A stretch of 64,000 nt of DNA from a bacterium (GCA_029210965.1 JARGFZ010000015.1:1-64000); one strand, 5' to 3'; shown: positions 48,792 to 57,667, counted from the first letter of the stretch. The notes: generated by a model from the sequence alone, not told the origin. Numbers and translations are program-made.

Positions 48792-49111
48792 TCAGTAACC
48801 GGAATCCAATGGCCCTTGCCTGCCACGGTGAAGTCCGGAGGGCGAAGACGGGTCATCGCGAACTATTACCCATGTGAAGCGATCCCAGTTAATATGAAGT
48901 CGAATTGTTTTAACGCAGAGTAGGCGAAGGAGCCAGAGAAAGGCCTGAATCCTGGTTGAGGCACACTTGCTATTAAGTCGACGTTTTTTCACCACTGAGT
49001 TTATTGAGGACACTGAGAAAGGCTTGAGCCTGTGGAAAAGAACGGTTCTCTTGAATTCGATAAATTTGATATCTGGAATTTCTGGTAATATTAATGTAGA
49101 GTTTGTCGGTT
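48792..49111. repeat. Gene-less repeat stretch before the tRNA genes
   Basis: Heptamers continue from the M23 stop. One family E copy lies on the complement at 48821-48852, directly followed by GTCATCGCGAAC as at 14573. Two family C copies follow, near 48895 and 48966. No gene seen. Confidence 0.8.
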
Positions 49112-49189
<78 letters not shown>

Positions 49190-49260
49190 TATTTGCCTCA
49201 ACCGAGCGAGAGAACCGCGGTCGGGAAAATATTGCAAGCAAAATGGCTGCACCATTTTGC

Positions 49261-49337
49261 GCGCCCGTAGCTCAGCTGGATAGAGCAGCGGACTTCTAAT
49301 CCGCAGGTCACAGGTTCGAATCCTGTCGGGCGTGCCA
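49261..49337 (+). tRNA. tRNA-Arg (anticodon TCT)
   Basis: A 77-base cloverleaf. The acceptor stem GCGCCCG pairs with CGGGCGT, and the anticodon stem GCGGA/TCCGC holds the loop CTTCTAA (anticodon TCT). The T-loop is GGTTCGAATCC and CCA is encoded. Its 3' end is partly duplicated at 49688-49739. Confidence 0.95.
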
Positions 49338-49341
49338 ATGC

Positions 49342-49379
49342 AAAAAAAAGCCTCCTCAATTTTGAGGGGGCCTTTTTTT
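49342..49379 (+). terminator. Terminator after tRNA-Arg
   Basis: An A-rich left side and GCC-CCTCAA face TTGAGGGGGCC and a run of seven T. It ends the tRNA transcript. Confidence 0.8.
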
Positions 49380-49395
49380 GCATCTGCCCTCCAGT

Positions 49396-49644
49396 ATGAG
49401 AACCATGTTGCGAGAACAGAGATTGCGTCGATGGTGGGTCTATATAGTTCCCAAAGGTGAGAACTTCTATGTTGGGATCACCACAGACCCACCAAATCGA
49501 CTCAGACAACACAGTAGTCCCACTTCCTTCTACGTCAAGGGTCCCCTTGAAAGAGACCAGGCCATTCGTTTAGAGAAAAAACTGAAAAAATGCACGAGAC
49601 TGGAGAAGTGGGCCCTCATTAGAGAGTTCTCGCAACAAGAGTGA
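49396..49644 (+). CDS. GIY-YIG domain protein
   Basis: An 82-residue single-domain GIY-YIG protein. The core WVYIVPKGENFYVGITTDPPNRLRQH holds the VYI and YVG halves of the motif and the conserved Arg; the later Glu is in RLEKKLKKCTRLEKWALI. Small stand-alone members of this family (UPF0213/YhbQ-like) are presumed endonucleases of uncertain role. It lies between the tRNA-Arg gene and a partial copy of that tRNA's 3' end, and a fragment of a sister gene lies at 51690, so it appears to be on a transferred segment. The ATG at 49396 is preferred to a TTG at 49378 inside the terminator. Confidence 0.8.
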   Translation: MRTMLREQRLRRWWVYIVPKGENFYVGITTDPPNRLRQHSSPTSFYVKGPLERDQAIRLEKKLKKCTRLEKWALIREFSQQE

Positions 49645-49649
49645 GCCTG

Positions 49650-49739
49650 TCCCCCGTAGTCCTGACCTTGTCGAAGGACGAAGGGGGGAATCCTGCTTGT
49701 CACGTCGTAGCTGTAAGCGAAGACGGATCGGGCGTGCCA
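49650..49739. repeat. Split copy of the tRNA-Arg 3' end with nested repeats
   Basis: GAATCCTG (49688-49695) and TCGGGCGTGCCA (49728-49739) together reproduce the last 20 bases of the tRNA-Arg gene. They are separated by 32 bases that are a family E repeat (complement strand) and preceded by a family D repeat (TTGTCGAAGG type). This looks like an attachment-site or duplication copy later invaded by a small repeat. Confidence 0.65.
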
Positions 49740-50311
49740 CAAATAAAAGGCTATCCATTGTTTGGTGGAGAGACTTATTATTTGTGAGCACCTTGAGCAA
49801 GCCGTGATCCTGTCTGATGGCGCGTCGAATGGGTGCCATGCAGGCCACTATGCGAAAAGCGAAAGCCACGAGCAGCGTCGAATGGCCCTGCCTGCCCTGA
49901 GCGTGTCGAAGGGAGCAAGTCCCCGATAAAATGAGTGACGCGTCGAAGGGCGCCTGGATGGTAGCTTAGGTTACCCCTTTTCCCTATTCTGGAGTGGGGA
50001 GTGGAGTTGGTTTGGGGGCTAGAGATTCAATCCATCGGCCTGTACCCTAGGGCGCTTCTCTCGCGGTGTCGACCGCATATATAATTCATATTATCCTGAA
50101 AAATATTCTCTCGCGTGTTTGGAGGGGGGTTGATCCCCCCTCATACCCCTAAACTGCCTAGGATGCCCTCTATGGCACCTTCTCCTCTAAATCTGTAAAG
50201 GAGGAGGGTGGGGTTGGGGCCCGCAGGGACGCATTGGTGGACTTTTTGCGATCCCATCAACAATTAGTGTATACTGTATCTATTCGCTATGGATATGCAT
50301 ATATCTATTAA
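49740..50311. other. Gene-less stretch before the HipA-like gene
   Basis: No credible gene. It contains a family D motif (CCTGAGCGTGTCGAAGGG, about 49893-49912) and a piece resembling the end of repeat A (GACTTTTTGCGATCCCATC near 50238). There is a GC-to-AT shift near 50260, where the sequence becomes A/T-rich up to the next gene. Confidence 0.6.
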
Positions 50312-51643
50312 GTGATTGATATATTTGAATATTTATATATATTTTCTATTCATAGTGCCCTGGGCATGAGCCAGGCAACAGTATCTCGACTTATTAACTC
50401 TATAGGCAGCAGGGTCTTGAGGCTGGGGCGTGGAAAAGCAACTCTATATGCTATTGCCAGAGACGCAAGAGGCGATGGCCACGAATTTCCTGTATTCCGG
50501 GTAACTGAAACCGGAGATGTTGAACCTGTTGGTACTCTGCTTACAGTCCAGGGAAACCAGTATTGGTGGGCTCCAGTAGGCGCCAAAGGTGAACTGTTTA
50601 ATCACTTGCCCTGGTTCATACAGGACATGCGTCCAGATGGTTTCATGGGGCGGGCATTTGCTCAAAGAGTCGGGCCGCAATTAAGGATTCCTGATCGATT
50701 GCAGTATTGGACAGATGAACACGTACTGGCAGCCCTTTCAACAAGGGGTGAAGATTTGATGGGAAATATTATTGTGGGCCAGGAATCGTTGGGGCGATAT
50801 CTCGAAATGACGCGGCAGCCATGCGAGGCGATAAATGCGAATGAACGTTTAGAGACATATCCACGATTAGTAGAATCTGCATTGAAAGGGGATCCGCCAG
50901 GATCATCCGCTGCCGGGGAACAGCCGAAATTTGCCGCACTGATCCGAAACAATGGCGAGCTTAGACATGTACTTGTCAAGTTCTCTTCTTTGATCGCTAC
51001 CCCAGTTGGCAGAAGATGGGCGGATTTGATCGTATGTGAACATCTTGCTCTCAATCTTATAAGTGAACGAGGAATTGATTCTGCCCCCAGTCAACTTCTT
51101 GAGACAGAAGACAGATACCTTTTGGAGGTAACCCGGTTTGATCGTCAAGGAAGATTTGGTCGACTCCCGATGTTATCTCTTTTTTCCATCGACGCCGAGT
51201 TTTTCGGGCACCTGGACAATTGGATCGCTGCTGCGTCCAGGCTAGAGAGCAGTGCGATGCTCTCTCGGGATGATGCTGCTGATCTACGGTGGCTGTCACT
51301 GTTTAGCAGTCTTATCGCGAACTCAGATCAGCATTTTGGAAATGTCTCATTGATAACGGAAGATGGAAGGAGACGTTTTTCTCTGGCACCTGCTTACGAC
51401 ATTCTTCCAATGCTATATAGACCTCAGGAAGATGATGTCCCAGGGAGACCATTTAAGCCGGGCATTGACATGGCTTCCGGAGCTTTAGACTTGTTTCCGG
51501 ATGCCCTTGATTGGGCGATCAGATTTTGGGAAGAAGCTGCCGGAGACACTCGGATCACGGAAGGTTTTAGAGGGATCTGCAGGGAAAACCTGGTGGCTGT
51601 GCGCAACCTGGCTGGTGGTCCGCAACTTCTTTCATCGCGTTAG
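50312..51643 (+). CDS. yjjJ: HipA-family kinase, YjjJ-like
   Basis: A 443-residue HipA-like protein, the same length as E. coli YjjJ. Residues about 15-50 form a winged helix (ALGMSQATVSRLINSIG), so the DNA-binding part that is usually a separate HipB antitoxin is built in. The kinase half has GEQPKFAALI with the ATP-site Lys, LEVTRFDR, the catalytic loop ANSDQHFGN and the metal-binding AYDILPM. HipA phosphorylates glutamyl-tRNA synthetase; the YjjJ target is not known to me. The first ten residues (IDIFEYLYIF) lack family character and the DNA there is A/T-rich, so the true start may be lost or differ. The region looks acquired. Confidence 0.82.
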   Translation: MIDIFEYLYIFSIHSALGMSQATVSRLINSIGSRVLRLGRGKATLYAIARDARGDGHEFPVFRVTETGDVEPVGTLLTVQGNQYWWAPVGAKGELFNHLPWFIQDMRPDGFMGRAFAQRVGPQLRIPDRLQYWTDEHVLAALSTRGEDLMGNIIVGQESLGRYLEMTRQPCEAINANERLETYPRLVESALKGDPPGSSAAGEQPKFAALIRNNGELRHVLVKFSSLIATPVGRRWADLIVCEHLALNLISERGIDSAPSQLLETEDRYLLEVTRFDRQGRFGRLPMLSLFSIDAEFFGHLDNWIAAASRLESSAMLSRDDAADLRWLSLFSSLIANSDQHFGNVSLITEDGRRRFSLAPAYDILPMLYRPQEDDVPGRPFKPGIDMASGALDLFPDALDWAIRFWEEAAGDTRITEGFRGICRENLVAVRNLAGGPQLLSSR

Positions 51644-51689
51644 CGAGCCAATACTTCAACATAAGCTATGTTTTTCTTCGGGTAGTTGA

Positions 51690-51782
51690 GCAAAAATACG
51701 TTTAGAGAAAAAGCTTAAAAGGCTCACCAGGCAAAAGAAGTGCCCCCTCAAGAATGAAAAGCTTGTTGCGGCACCGTGGTGA
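51690..51782 (+). pseudogene. GIY-YIG gene fragment
   Basis: In one frame the DNA reads IRLEKKLKRLTRQKKCPLKN followed by EKLV, clearly related to the C-terminal part of the GIY-YIG protein encoded at 49396 (IRLEKKLKKCTRLEKWALIR). The N-terminal part is absent and an in-frame stop lies just upstream. The rest of the 51644-52011 gap shows no gene. Confidence 0.65.
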
Positions 51783-52011
51783 AACCATCTTTCCGGAGAG
51801 GCAGTAGGGGTTATGACCGCCTAGTTTAGACTGGACTGGGATCGGCTCTATGAGGCATATTGCCAGATGACTCTTGATAGTTTCATGGGGATTCTAAATG
51901 TCATCCCACTTTAATGCGCAGCAATTTTGGTCCGCTTGGCCGGCAAAAGAAATTATAATGAATATCAAAAAGCCTGGCTGGCACATACAATAGTTAATTC
52001 GAATCCAAACT

Positions 52012-53598
52012 ATGCAGAATAACAAAAAAAATATCATTTTGACCGGATTCATGGCAACCGGGAAGACCTCCGTTGGCAGGACCCTGGCGTCTCATCTCGG
52101 CTATGATTTTGTGGATACCGACCATCTGATCGAAGCAAAGACAGGCATGACAATTGCTGAATTTTTCCAGGAAAAAGGCGAGGCGGCTTTCCGAAAAATG
52201 GAGGCGGATCTTGCCCGGGAGCTCGCGGATAAAAGCGGCATGGTCATTGCCACCGGTGGCCGATTCATGCTGGATGGTGACAACGCAGCCGTACTGGGCA
52301 AAAGCGGCCGGGTATTCTGTCTGGTGGCGACACCAGAGGAGATCCTCAAGCGGGCCGAGAGCGATCACCATGTTCGCCCGTTGCTTCAGGTACCCAACCC
52401 TCTTGAGCATATCGTCGAACTCCTGCAGCAGCGAAGGAAGGGATACAGTAAGTTTGCCCAATTTGTCACCTCTGAAAAAAACCCGGAAACCGTTGCCGAA
52501 GATCTTGTGGGGATTATAGCAGGAGGGCCAGATGTCCGTCTGCCTATTGCGGCCCATAGCGATCGCTATGATTTTATTGTCGGTGGCGGACTGCTGCCGT
52601 TTATCTCCCAGTTAGCCGGAATTGATGGCCCCATTGCTATCATAACGGATGATACCGTTGGTCCTTTGTATGCGCAGAGCTGCGGTATTGTCGATGTCGT
52701 GGTCACCATGCCGCCCGGCAGGAAGAATAAAACCCTGGCAACAGCCCAGGCGATTTACGAACAGTTGCTTCAAGCGGATTTCGACCGTAGTGGAACGGTC
52801 ATTGCGCTTGGCGGAACCGTGATCAGTGAGCTTGCCGGATTTATAGCGGCCACATACATGCGGGGGGTCGATTGTGTGCAGTGTCCCACCAGCCTGTTGG
52901 CTATGGTCGACACCAGTATCGGCGGTAAAACCGGGATTGATATGCCCAATGCGAAGAATCTGATCGGCGCTTTCAAACAACCGAAATCTGTGATCGCCGA
53001 TATCGCTACGCTGCAAAGCCTGTCACCCAGGGCGTTTGCGTCTGGGATGGCGGAGGTTATCAAGCACAGCCTCATAGCTGATTCAGATCTGCTCCAGAAG
53101 ATCGAATCGGGAAGCTGGATCCAGACATCGGGGAAGATTGGGCAGCAGGCTTTGGAGCTTCAGGCGCTGGTTGCCCAGGCCATTCAGGTCAAAATCAATA
53201 TCGTTCAGGAAGATCCTTATGATCAGGGGCGAAGGGCGGTGCTGAATTTCGGACACACTTTCGCAAACGCCATTGAACGCCTCAGCCATCACAGCGTCAA
53301 TCATGGTGAAGCCGTGGCCATGGGGATGGTTGCTGCCGCCAACCTTTCCGTAAAATTGGGTTACTGCCCTGAAGAACTGGAGAACAGGGTCGAGTCTGTC
53401 CTGGTGGCCTCTGGCTTACCGATCCGAATCCCCAATGACCTGGTTCCGAAACAGCTGCTCCAGGCCATGGGAAGCGACAAAAAGAAGAAGGCCGGAAGGC
53501 TGCGCTATGTGCTGCTCAAGGATGTCGGCGATGTGTTTGTGACCGATCAGGTCCCTGAAGAAACCATACTGGACACTTTTGCAGCATTGAAATCCTGA
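52012..53598 (+). CDS. aroKB: Shikimate kinase / 3-dehydroquinate synthase fusion
   Basis: A 528-residue fusion. Residues 1-170 are shikimate kinase: P-loop GFMATGKTSVG, the DTDHLIE shikimate-binding Asp, and RPLL in the lid; the usual GGG is changed to GGR (ATGGRFML). Residues about 180-525 are dehydroquinate synthase: PTSLLAMVDTSIGGKTGID, AEVIKHSLI with zinc-site Glu and Lys, LNFGHT and HGEAVAMGM. The NAD-site region reads GGTVISELAG where the norm is GGGVVGDLAG. A second, canonical AroB follows 73 bases downstream, so this copy may have a modified role, for example a different sugar-phosphate cyclase product. Catalytic metal ligands are intact. Confidence 0.88.
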   Translation: MQNNKKNIILTGFMATGKTSVGRTLASHLGYDFVDTDHLIEAKTGMTIAEFFQEKGEAAFRKMEADLARELADKSGMVIATGGRFMLDGDNAAVLGKSGRVFCLVATPEEILKRAESDHHVRPLLQVPNPLEHIVELLQQRRKGYSKFAQFVTSEKNPETVAEDLVGIIAGGPDVRLPIAAHSDRYDFIVGGGLLPFISQLAGIDGPIAIITDDTVGPLYAQSCGIVDVVVTMPPGRKNKTLATAQAIYEQLLQADFDRSGTVIALGGTVISELAGFIAATYMRGVDCVQCPTSLLAMVDTSIGGKTGIDMPNAKNLIGAFKQPKSVIADIATLQSLSPRAFASGMAEVIKHSLIADSDLLQKIESGSWIQTSGKIGQQALELQALVAQAIQVKINIVQEDPYDQGRRAVLNFGHTFANAIERLSHHSVNHGEAVAMGMVAAANLSVKLGYCPEELENRVESVLVASGLPIRIPNDLVPKQLLQAMGSDKKKKAGRLRYVLLKDVGDVFVTDQVPEETILDTFAALKS

Positions 53599-53671
53599 AT
53601 ATCGTGGATATCCACGGCGAATGCGTTGACGAGGTCTTCGAACCCCTTTTCATAAAGGTTTCCCCCTGACC

Positions 53672-54742
53672 ATGGCTCTTGGTGTTGTACATGTCGAACT
53701 GAGTGAACGGTCCTATTCCATATATATCGGGGACGAGGCCTGGGAACTGCTCGAAGAAAATTTGCGCGGATGGAATCCGGCCGGGAAGGCCATGGTGGTG
53801 ACTGACGAACGGGTTAACTCTATCTATGGTCATCGCATCGAAAAGCTGGCAGGAGCCTTGGAGTCAACCGCCACCGTCGTCGTACCCGAGGGAGAGAAGA
53901 GCAAATCCTTCGGTCACCTGGAAGACCTCTGCAGGAAAATGGCAGGTGCCGGACTGGACAGGGGTTCCCTGGTCGTTGCCCTGGGCGGTGGAGTCGTGGG
54001 AGATCTCGCGGGTTTGGCTGCCTCCCTTTACCTTCGGGGCGTGTCCGTCATCCAGGTTCCCACGACACTTCTTTCCATGGTGGACAGCAGCACCGGGGGG
54101 AAAACCGGAATAAACCTTCCCGAAGGTAAGAATCAAGTAGGGACCTTCCATCAGCCCCAGGCAGTATACGCCAACACCGATGTCCTCAGGACCCTGGAAT
54201 CCAGGGATTGGTACTCGGGCATGGCAGAGATAGTGAAAATTTCCCTCACCCTGGACCCGGAACTCTTCGCTTATCTCGAAAAGTTGAATGATCTCGGTCC
54301 TGAAGGGGGCGTTGATATACCGTTCATAGTGGAGACGGCCTGCCGCCGAAAAGCGGAGGTGATATCCATTGATGAAAAAGAGGCCGGTCCCCGACTTGTT
54401 CTCAATTTTGGCCACACCCTCGCCCACGCCCTCGAGTCGTCCCTGGGGCTTGGTGAGATCCGTCACGGTGAGGCTGTGGCTATCGGCATGAGAGGCGCTC
54501 TTTCCCTTTCAAAACAGATGTGCGGACTTGATGAGGGGCAGTACAGAAGAGCCATGGCGGTGATTGAAAAGATCCCCGTTCCTGACAACAGGTATGATCA
54601 AAACCTGGAGCGGTTTTTAACCCGTGACAAAAAAAGAATTGGCGGGCGCGTCAGGTGCATACTCCTGGAAGATATCGGCCGCTGTCACGTAACTTCACTT
54701 GATGATCCAGGGGACCTTGTAAAAGCGCTGGCATCACCCTGA
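53672..54742 (+). CDS. aroB: 3-dehydroquinate synthase
   Basis: A 356-residue enzyme of the shikimate pathway converting DAHP to 3-dehydroquinate with NAD and a metal. All landmarks are canonical: GGGVVGDLAG near residue 105, PTTLLSMVDSSTGGKTGIN, AEIVKISLT, LNFGHTLAHALE and HGEAVAIGM. It directly follows the fused aroK-aroB and probably forms one operon with it. It is the more likely housekeeping enzyme of the two. A short palindrome GTGGATATCCAC lies in the 73-base gap. Confidence 0.92.
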   Translation: MALGVVHVELSERSYSIYIGDEAWELLEENLRGWNPAGKAMVVTDERVNSIYGHRIEKLAGALESTATVVVPEGEKSKSFGHLEDLCRKMAGAGLDRGSLVVALGGGVVGDLAGLAASLYLRGVSVIQVPTTLLSMVDSSTGGKTGINLPEGKNQVGTFHQPQAVYANTDVLRTLESRDWYSGMAEIVKISLTLDPELFAYLEKLNDLGPEGGVDIPFIVETACRRKAEVISIDEKEAGPRLVLNFGHTLAHALESSLGLGEIRHGEAVAIGMRGALSLSKQMCGLDEGQYRRAMAVIEKIPVPDNRYDQNLERFLTRDKKRIGGRVRCILLEDIGRCHVTSLDDPGDLVKALASP

Positions 54743-54827
54743 ACCCCTGTCTGTCAGGCTCACTGATGGTTTGAGATGCTTTCGGTATGAAAGCTGGTGC
54801 AAACGCCGGGATGGGAAATCGGGGCAG

Positions 54828-55616
54828 TTATTCCTTCCCCTGCAGAAAGGAGAGGCGGCGGGCAGATTCCATAAGAGCGGGTAGAAGCTCTGACTGCTTT
54901 TCAGGTGTCAGGCGCTGGGCCGGGCCGCCAAGATGGATCGCATAGCTCGCATTGGACTCGTTATCAAAGATCGGTGCTGCTATGGAAATGGCGCTTTGCA
55001 CAACCTCACCCTCACTGATGGCATACCCTTTAAGGCGCACCGAATCCAACTCCTGTTCCAGTTCCTTCCTGTTGGTGATGGTCCTCGATGTGTATTTTTT
55101 CAAATCCTGATCTTTAAAAAATCGCTCTCTTATGTTTTCAGGGGCCCAGGCCAGCAGTACTTTTCCCGGTGCCCCCGCATGGAGCGGCAGGGGTTCACCC
55201 TCACTTACAGAGTAACGGAGGGAGGCAGGACCGATCCTCTGGATCACACAGAAACGGTTCATTCCTTCCCGCATGAAGATGGCCGCTGATTCCCCGGTTA
55301 TGGAAACGAGTTCCTCAAGGACGGACCCGGCAGTGCTGAGCAGGCTGTGGGTTTTTTCGTAGATCTTGCCCAGGATCATGACTCTGGGGCCCAGTTCGTA
55401 GGTGGCACGCGACGTCTTCACCAGGAACCCCTGGGCGCTGAGTGTACCGCACAACCGCATGATACGGCTCTTGTACAGTCCGGTCATTTCACTAAGGGCC
55501 TTAAGAGACAGTTCCGGCTCGCTTGCGGAAAAGCAGTTGAGGATGGTCAGAGCCTTGGCGACGGTGTCTACCTGACGATCCGATTCCCTGACTGGATTCC
55601 GGGCCTTTTCAGTCAC
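54828..55616 (-). CDS. IclR-family transcriptional regulator
   Basis: A 262-residue regulator. The N-terminal winged helix (about 16-75) reads TVAKALTILNCFS, SLKALSEMTGLYKSRIMRLCGTL. The effector-binding domain (about 95-255) has the family RYSVSEGEPLPLHAGAPGKVLLAWAP and the CxI-like GEVVQSAISIAAPIFD. It is encoded downstream of, and overlapping by eight bases, the HMG-CoA-lyase-like gene. It is likely the local repressor of this operon and of the divergent TRAP operon, responding to the pathway substrate. Confidence 0.92.
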   Translation of the reverse strand: MTEKARNPVRESDRQVDTVAKALTILNCFSASEPELSLKALSEMTGLYKSRIMRLCGTLSAQGFLVKTSRATYELGPRVMILGKIYEKTHSLLSTAGSVLEELVSITGESAAIFMREGMNRFCVIQRIGPASLRYSVSEGEPLPLHAGAPGKVLLAWAPENIRERFFKDQDLKKYTSRTITNRKELEQELDSVRLKGYAISEGEVVQSAISIAAPIFDNESNASYAIHLGGPAQRLTPEKQSELLPALMESARRLSFLQGKE

Positions 55617-56541
55617 ACTTGGCCCTTTGAAGCAGTCTACTCATGCGCCCCGGTAAGGTGCGGCCAAGCCTGGACTCGAGGAAGCCCACAGCGCCGCAAA
55701 GGGCGTCCAGATCGACCCCCGTATCCACCCCCATGGATTCGAACATGTTCACCGCATCCTCCGCAGGAACGTTTCCCGCAGCTCCCTCCACGAAAGGACA
55801 GCCCCCAAGACCGCCGGCTGCGACGTCAAAGATGCGAACGCCGGCTTCGTAACCGGCGAACATGTTGGCTAGCCCAAGACCGGTTGTATCGTGAAGGTGA
55901 AGGGATACATGGACATCCGGGAGTTCCATGGCGGCGCGTTGGGCGAGGCTGCTCACGGAATAAGGTGATGCCATTCCGGTGGTATCTGCCAGATTGACTT
56001 CCGAAGCCCCGGCCTGGGTCATGCGGATTATGCCGCGGATGACAGTGTCCGGTTTAACGGTTCCTTCATAAACACAGCCGAAACTGCACTGAAAGCCAGC
56101 TCTTACCTGCACACCTTCCCCGTCGGCCAGGGCGATAAGCCGGGTCATGGAGTCCAGGGCCTCGACAGCCGACATCCCGGCGTTCTTGCGGCTGTGGGTG
56201 TCGCTGGCGGAAACGGACATGCTCAGATGTTTTAAGCCGCAGGCCAGGGCCCGCTCCAGCCCCTTTTCGTTAAGGACCAGTGCTGTTAGCACAGTTCCTT
56301 TTGTTTCTCCGATATGCCGGATCAGTTCGTCTGTGTCGGCCATCTGGGGCACTATCCTGGGATGGACGAAGGAACCCACCTGGATCCGCCTGATGCCTGA
56401 TTCTTCCAGAAGGTGGAACAGTTGCAGTTTCTCTTCGAGACTGAAGATCTCGGACTCCATCTGGAGACCGTCCCGCAGTGCCTCGTCTTCGAGGAGCAGT
56501 TCCGGGGCTTGTCTCTTTTTATTATTGTCACCGGGTATCAC
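55609..56541 (-). CDS. HMG-CoA lyase-like aldolase (HMGL/DRE-TIM family)
   Basis: A 310-residue TIM-barrel metal-dependent lyase. Key motifs: the catalytic EDEALRDGLQ near residue 18 (Arg-Asp), VHLHDT-type HLHDTTGLG near 205 giving the metal His residues, and GLGGCPFVEGAAGNVPAEDAV with the flap Cys near 245. HMG-CoA lyases split HMG-CoA to acetoacetate and acetyl-CoA; relatives use citramalyl- or other 3-hydroxy-3-methyl acyl-CoAs. The true substrate is probably a branched hydroxyacyl compound from the TRAP-imported acid. It is the second gene of the leftward operon. Confidence 0.87.
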   Translation of the reverse strand: MIPGDNNKKRQAPELLLEDEALRDGLQMESEIFSLEEKLQLFHLLEESGIRRIQVGSFVHPRIVPQMADTDELIRHIGETKGTVLTALVLNEKGLERALACGLKHLSMSVSASDTHSRKNAGMSAVEALDSMTRLIALADGEGVQVRAGFQCSFGCVYEGTVKPDTVIRGIIRMTQAGASEVNLADTTGMASPYSVSSLAQRAAMELPDVHVSLHLHDTTGLGLANMFAGYEAGVRIFDVAAGGLGGCPFVEGAAGNVPAEDAVNMFESMGVDTGVDLDALCGAVGFLESRLGRTLPGRMSRLLQRAKCD

Positions 56542-56554
56542 AGTGACTGGCCTC

Positions 56555-57538
56555 TCAAAAGGAGACCAGGACCTTGAACCGGTCCGGTGCGTTGAAGTTC
56601 TTTATGGCATGATCCAGGTCATCAAGTCCTATGAAGTCTGAGATAAGAGGGCTGAGATCAATTCGCCCGCTCCGCAAAAGCTCAAGGACACCTGGAAATT
56701 CGTCGGTGTAGATCATGGAACCCCTGATAGTAAGCTCCTTGCGGACGATCTGGGTAGTGGAGACAGGGTGCTCATTGCCTGGAAGACCCTGCAGTGCTAT
56801 TCGTCCCCCCGGGGCGGCAAGTCCAATGGCATCCGAAAGGCCCGACGGCGCGCCGCTGGTCTCATAGATCAGGTGGAAGGATGCCGGATCCGGCTTTTTA
56901 TCACCCCCGACCCGAAAGGCGCTGTCGGCCCCCATTTTCTCCGCCAGCGACAGGTGCTCGTTCAGAAGGTCCAGAACGGTCACATTAGCTCCGTTGAGTT
57001 TGGCGAGCAGGAGCGTCATAAGGCCGATGACCCCGGCGCCGATGATAAGGACCCGGTCCCCCTCGGCCGGGGGCATCACCTTCACGCCGTGAGCAGCCAC
57101 GGCCAGCGGTTCCGTAAGCGCGGCGGTCCGGTCATCAAGACCCTCCGGGACCGGCCAGGCATATCTGGCCGGGACCTTGACATACTGGGCGAACACGCCG
57201 TTAACGTCGATCCCGAGACGCACCTTTCCAGAGCAGATGTTATCCATCCCGGCAATGCAAAGATCACAATCCCAGCAGGCGAAGTTGGGCTGGATCACGA
57301 CCCTCTGTCCCACAGTCACATTCGATACCCCGGGACCGACCTCTGTGACGGTCCCCATCCCCTCATGGCCAGGTACTACGGGGAGGGGAACGCCGAACTT
57401 TCCGTGATACAGCGAGTAGTCCGAACCGCAGACGCCAGCTAAGGTTACGGCGATGATAACCTCTCCAGAATCCGGTACGGGATCTGGCAGGTCACGAATA
57501 GCCAGCTTTGCTGACTGGTCAAGCACTGCTGCTCTCAT
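56555..57538 (-). CDS. Zinc-dependent medium-chain dehydrogenase
   Basis: A 327-residue MDR-family alcohol/polyol dehydrogenase. The catalytic zinc ligands are Cys in GVCGSDYSLYHG and HE in PGHEGMGTV. Structural zinc cysteines cluster in CWDCDLCIAGMDNIC. NAD-binding IGAGVIGLMTLLLAKLNGA is near residue 165. It resembles sorbitol/threonine dehydrogenases in motif spacing. It is the first gene of the leftward operon (promoter at 57639) and is likely to oxidise a hydroxy substrate of the pathway; the exact one is unknown. Confidence 0.9.
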   Translation of the reverse strand: MRAAVLDQSAKLAIRDLPDPVPDSGEVIIAVTLAGVCGSDYSLYHGKFGVPLPVVPGHEGMGTVTEVGPGVSNVTVGQRVVIQPNFACWDCDLCIAGMDNICSGKVRLGIDVNGVFAQYVKVPARYAWPVPEGLDDRTAALTEPLAVAAHGVKVMPPAEGDRVLIIGAGVIGLMTLLLAKLNGANVTVLDLLNEHLSLAEKMGADSAFRVGGDKKPDPASFHLIYETSGAPSGLSDAIGLAAPGGRIALQGLPGNEHPVSTTQIVRKELTIRGSMIYTDEFPGVLELLRSGRIDLSPLISDFIGLDDLDHAIKNFNAPDRFKVLVSF

Positions 57539-57638
57539 AATGTTTCTCCGTGAAAGCTGATGGTATTCTTCCCGGGCTTTATTAATTCAGGCAGGCCCCC
57601 TTGATAACGGAAGTCAATTAAGTGACTGCGCCAGTGAC

Positions 57639-57667
57639 ATTATCATATTTTTCCATGCGGTAGACAA
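57639..57667 (-). promoter_or_regulatory. Promoter and possible IclR site of the leftward catabolic operon
   Basis: Read leftward: TTGTCT (57662-57667), a 17-base spacer, GATAAT (57639-57644). Just downstream, at 57613-57626, is the near-palindrome GTCAATTAAGTGAC (two mismatches), well placed for repressor binding. Binding of the IclR protein is inference. Confidence 0.6.
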
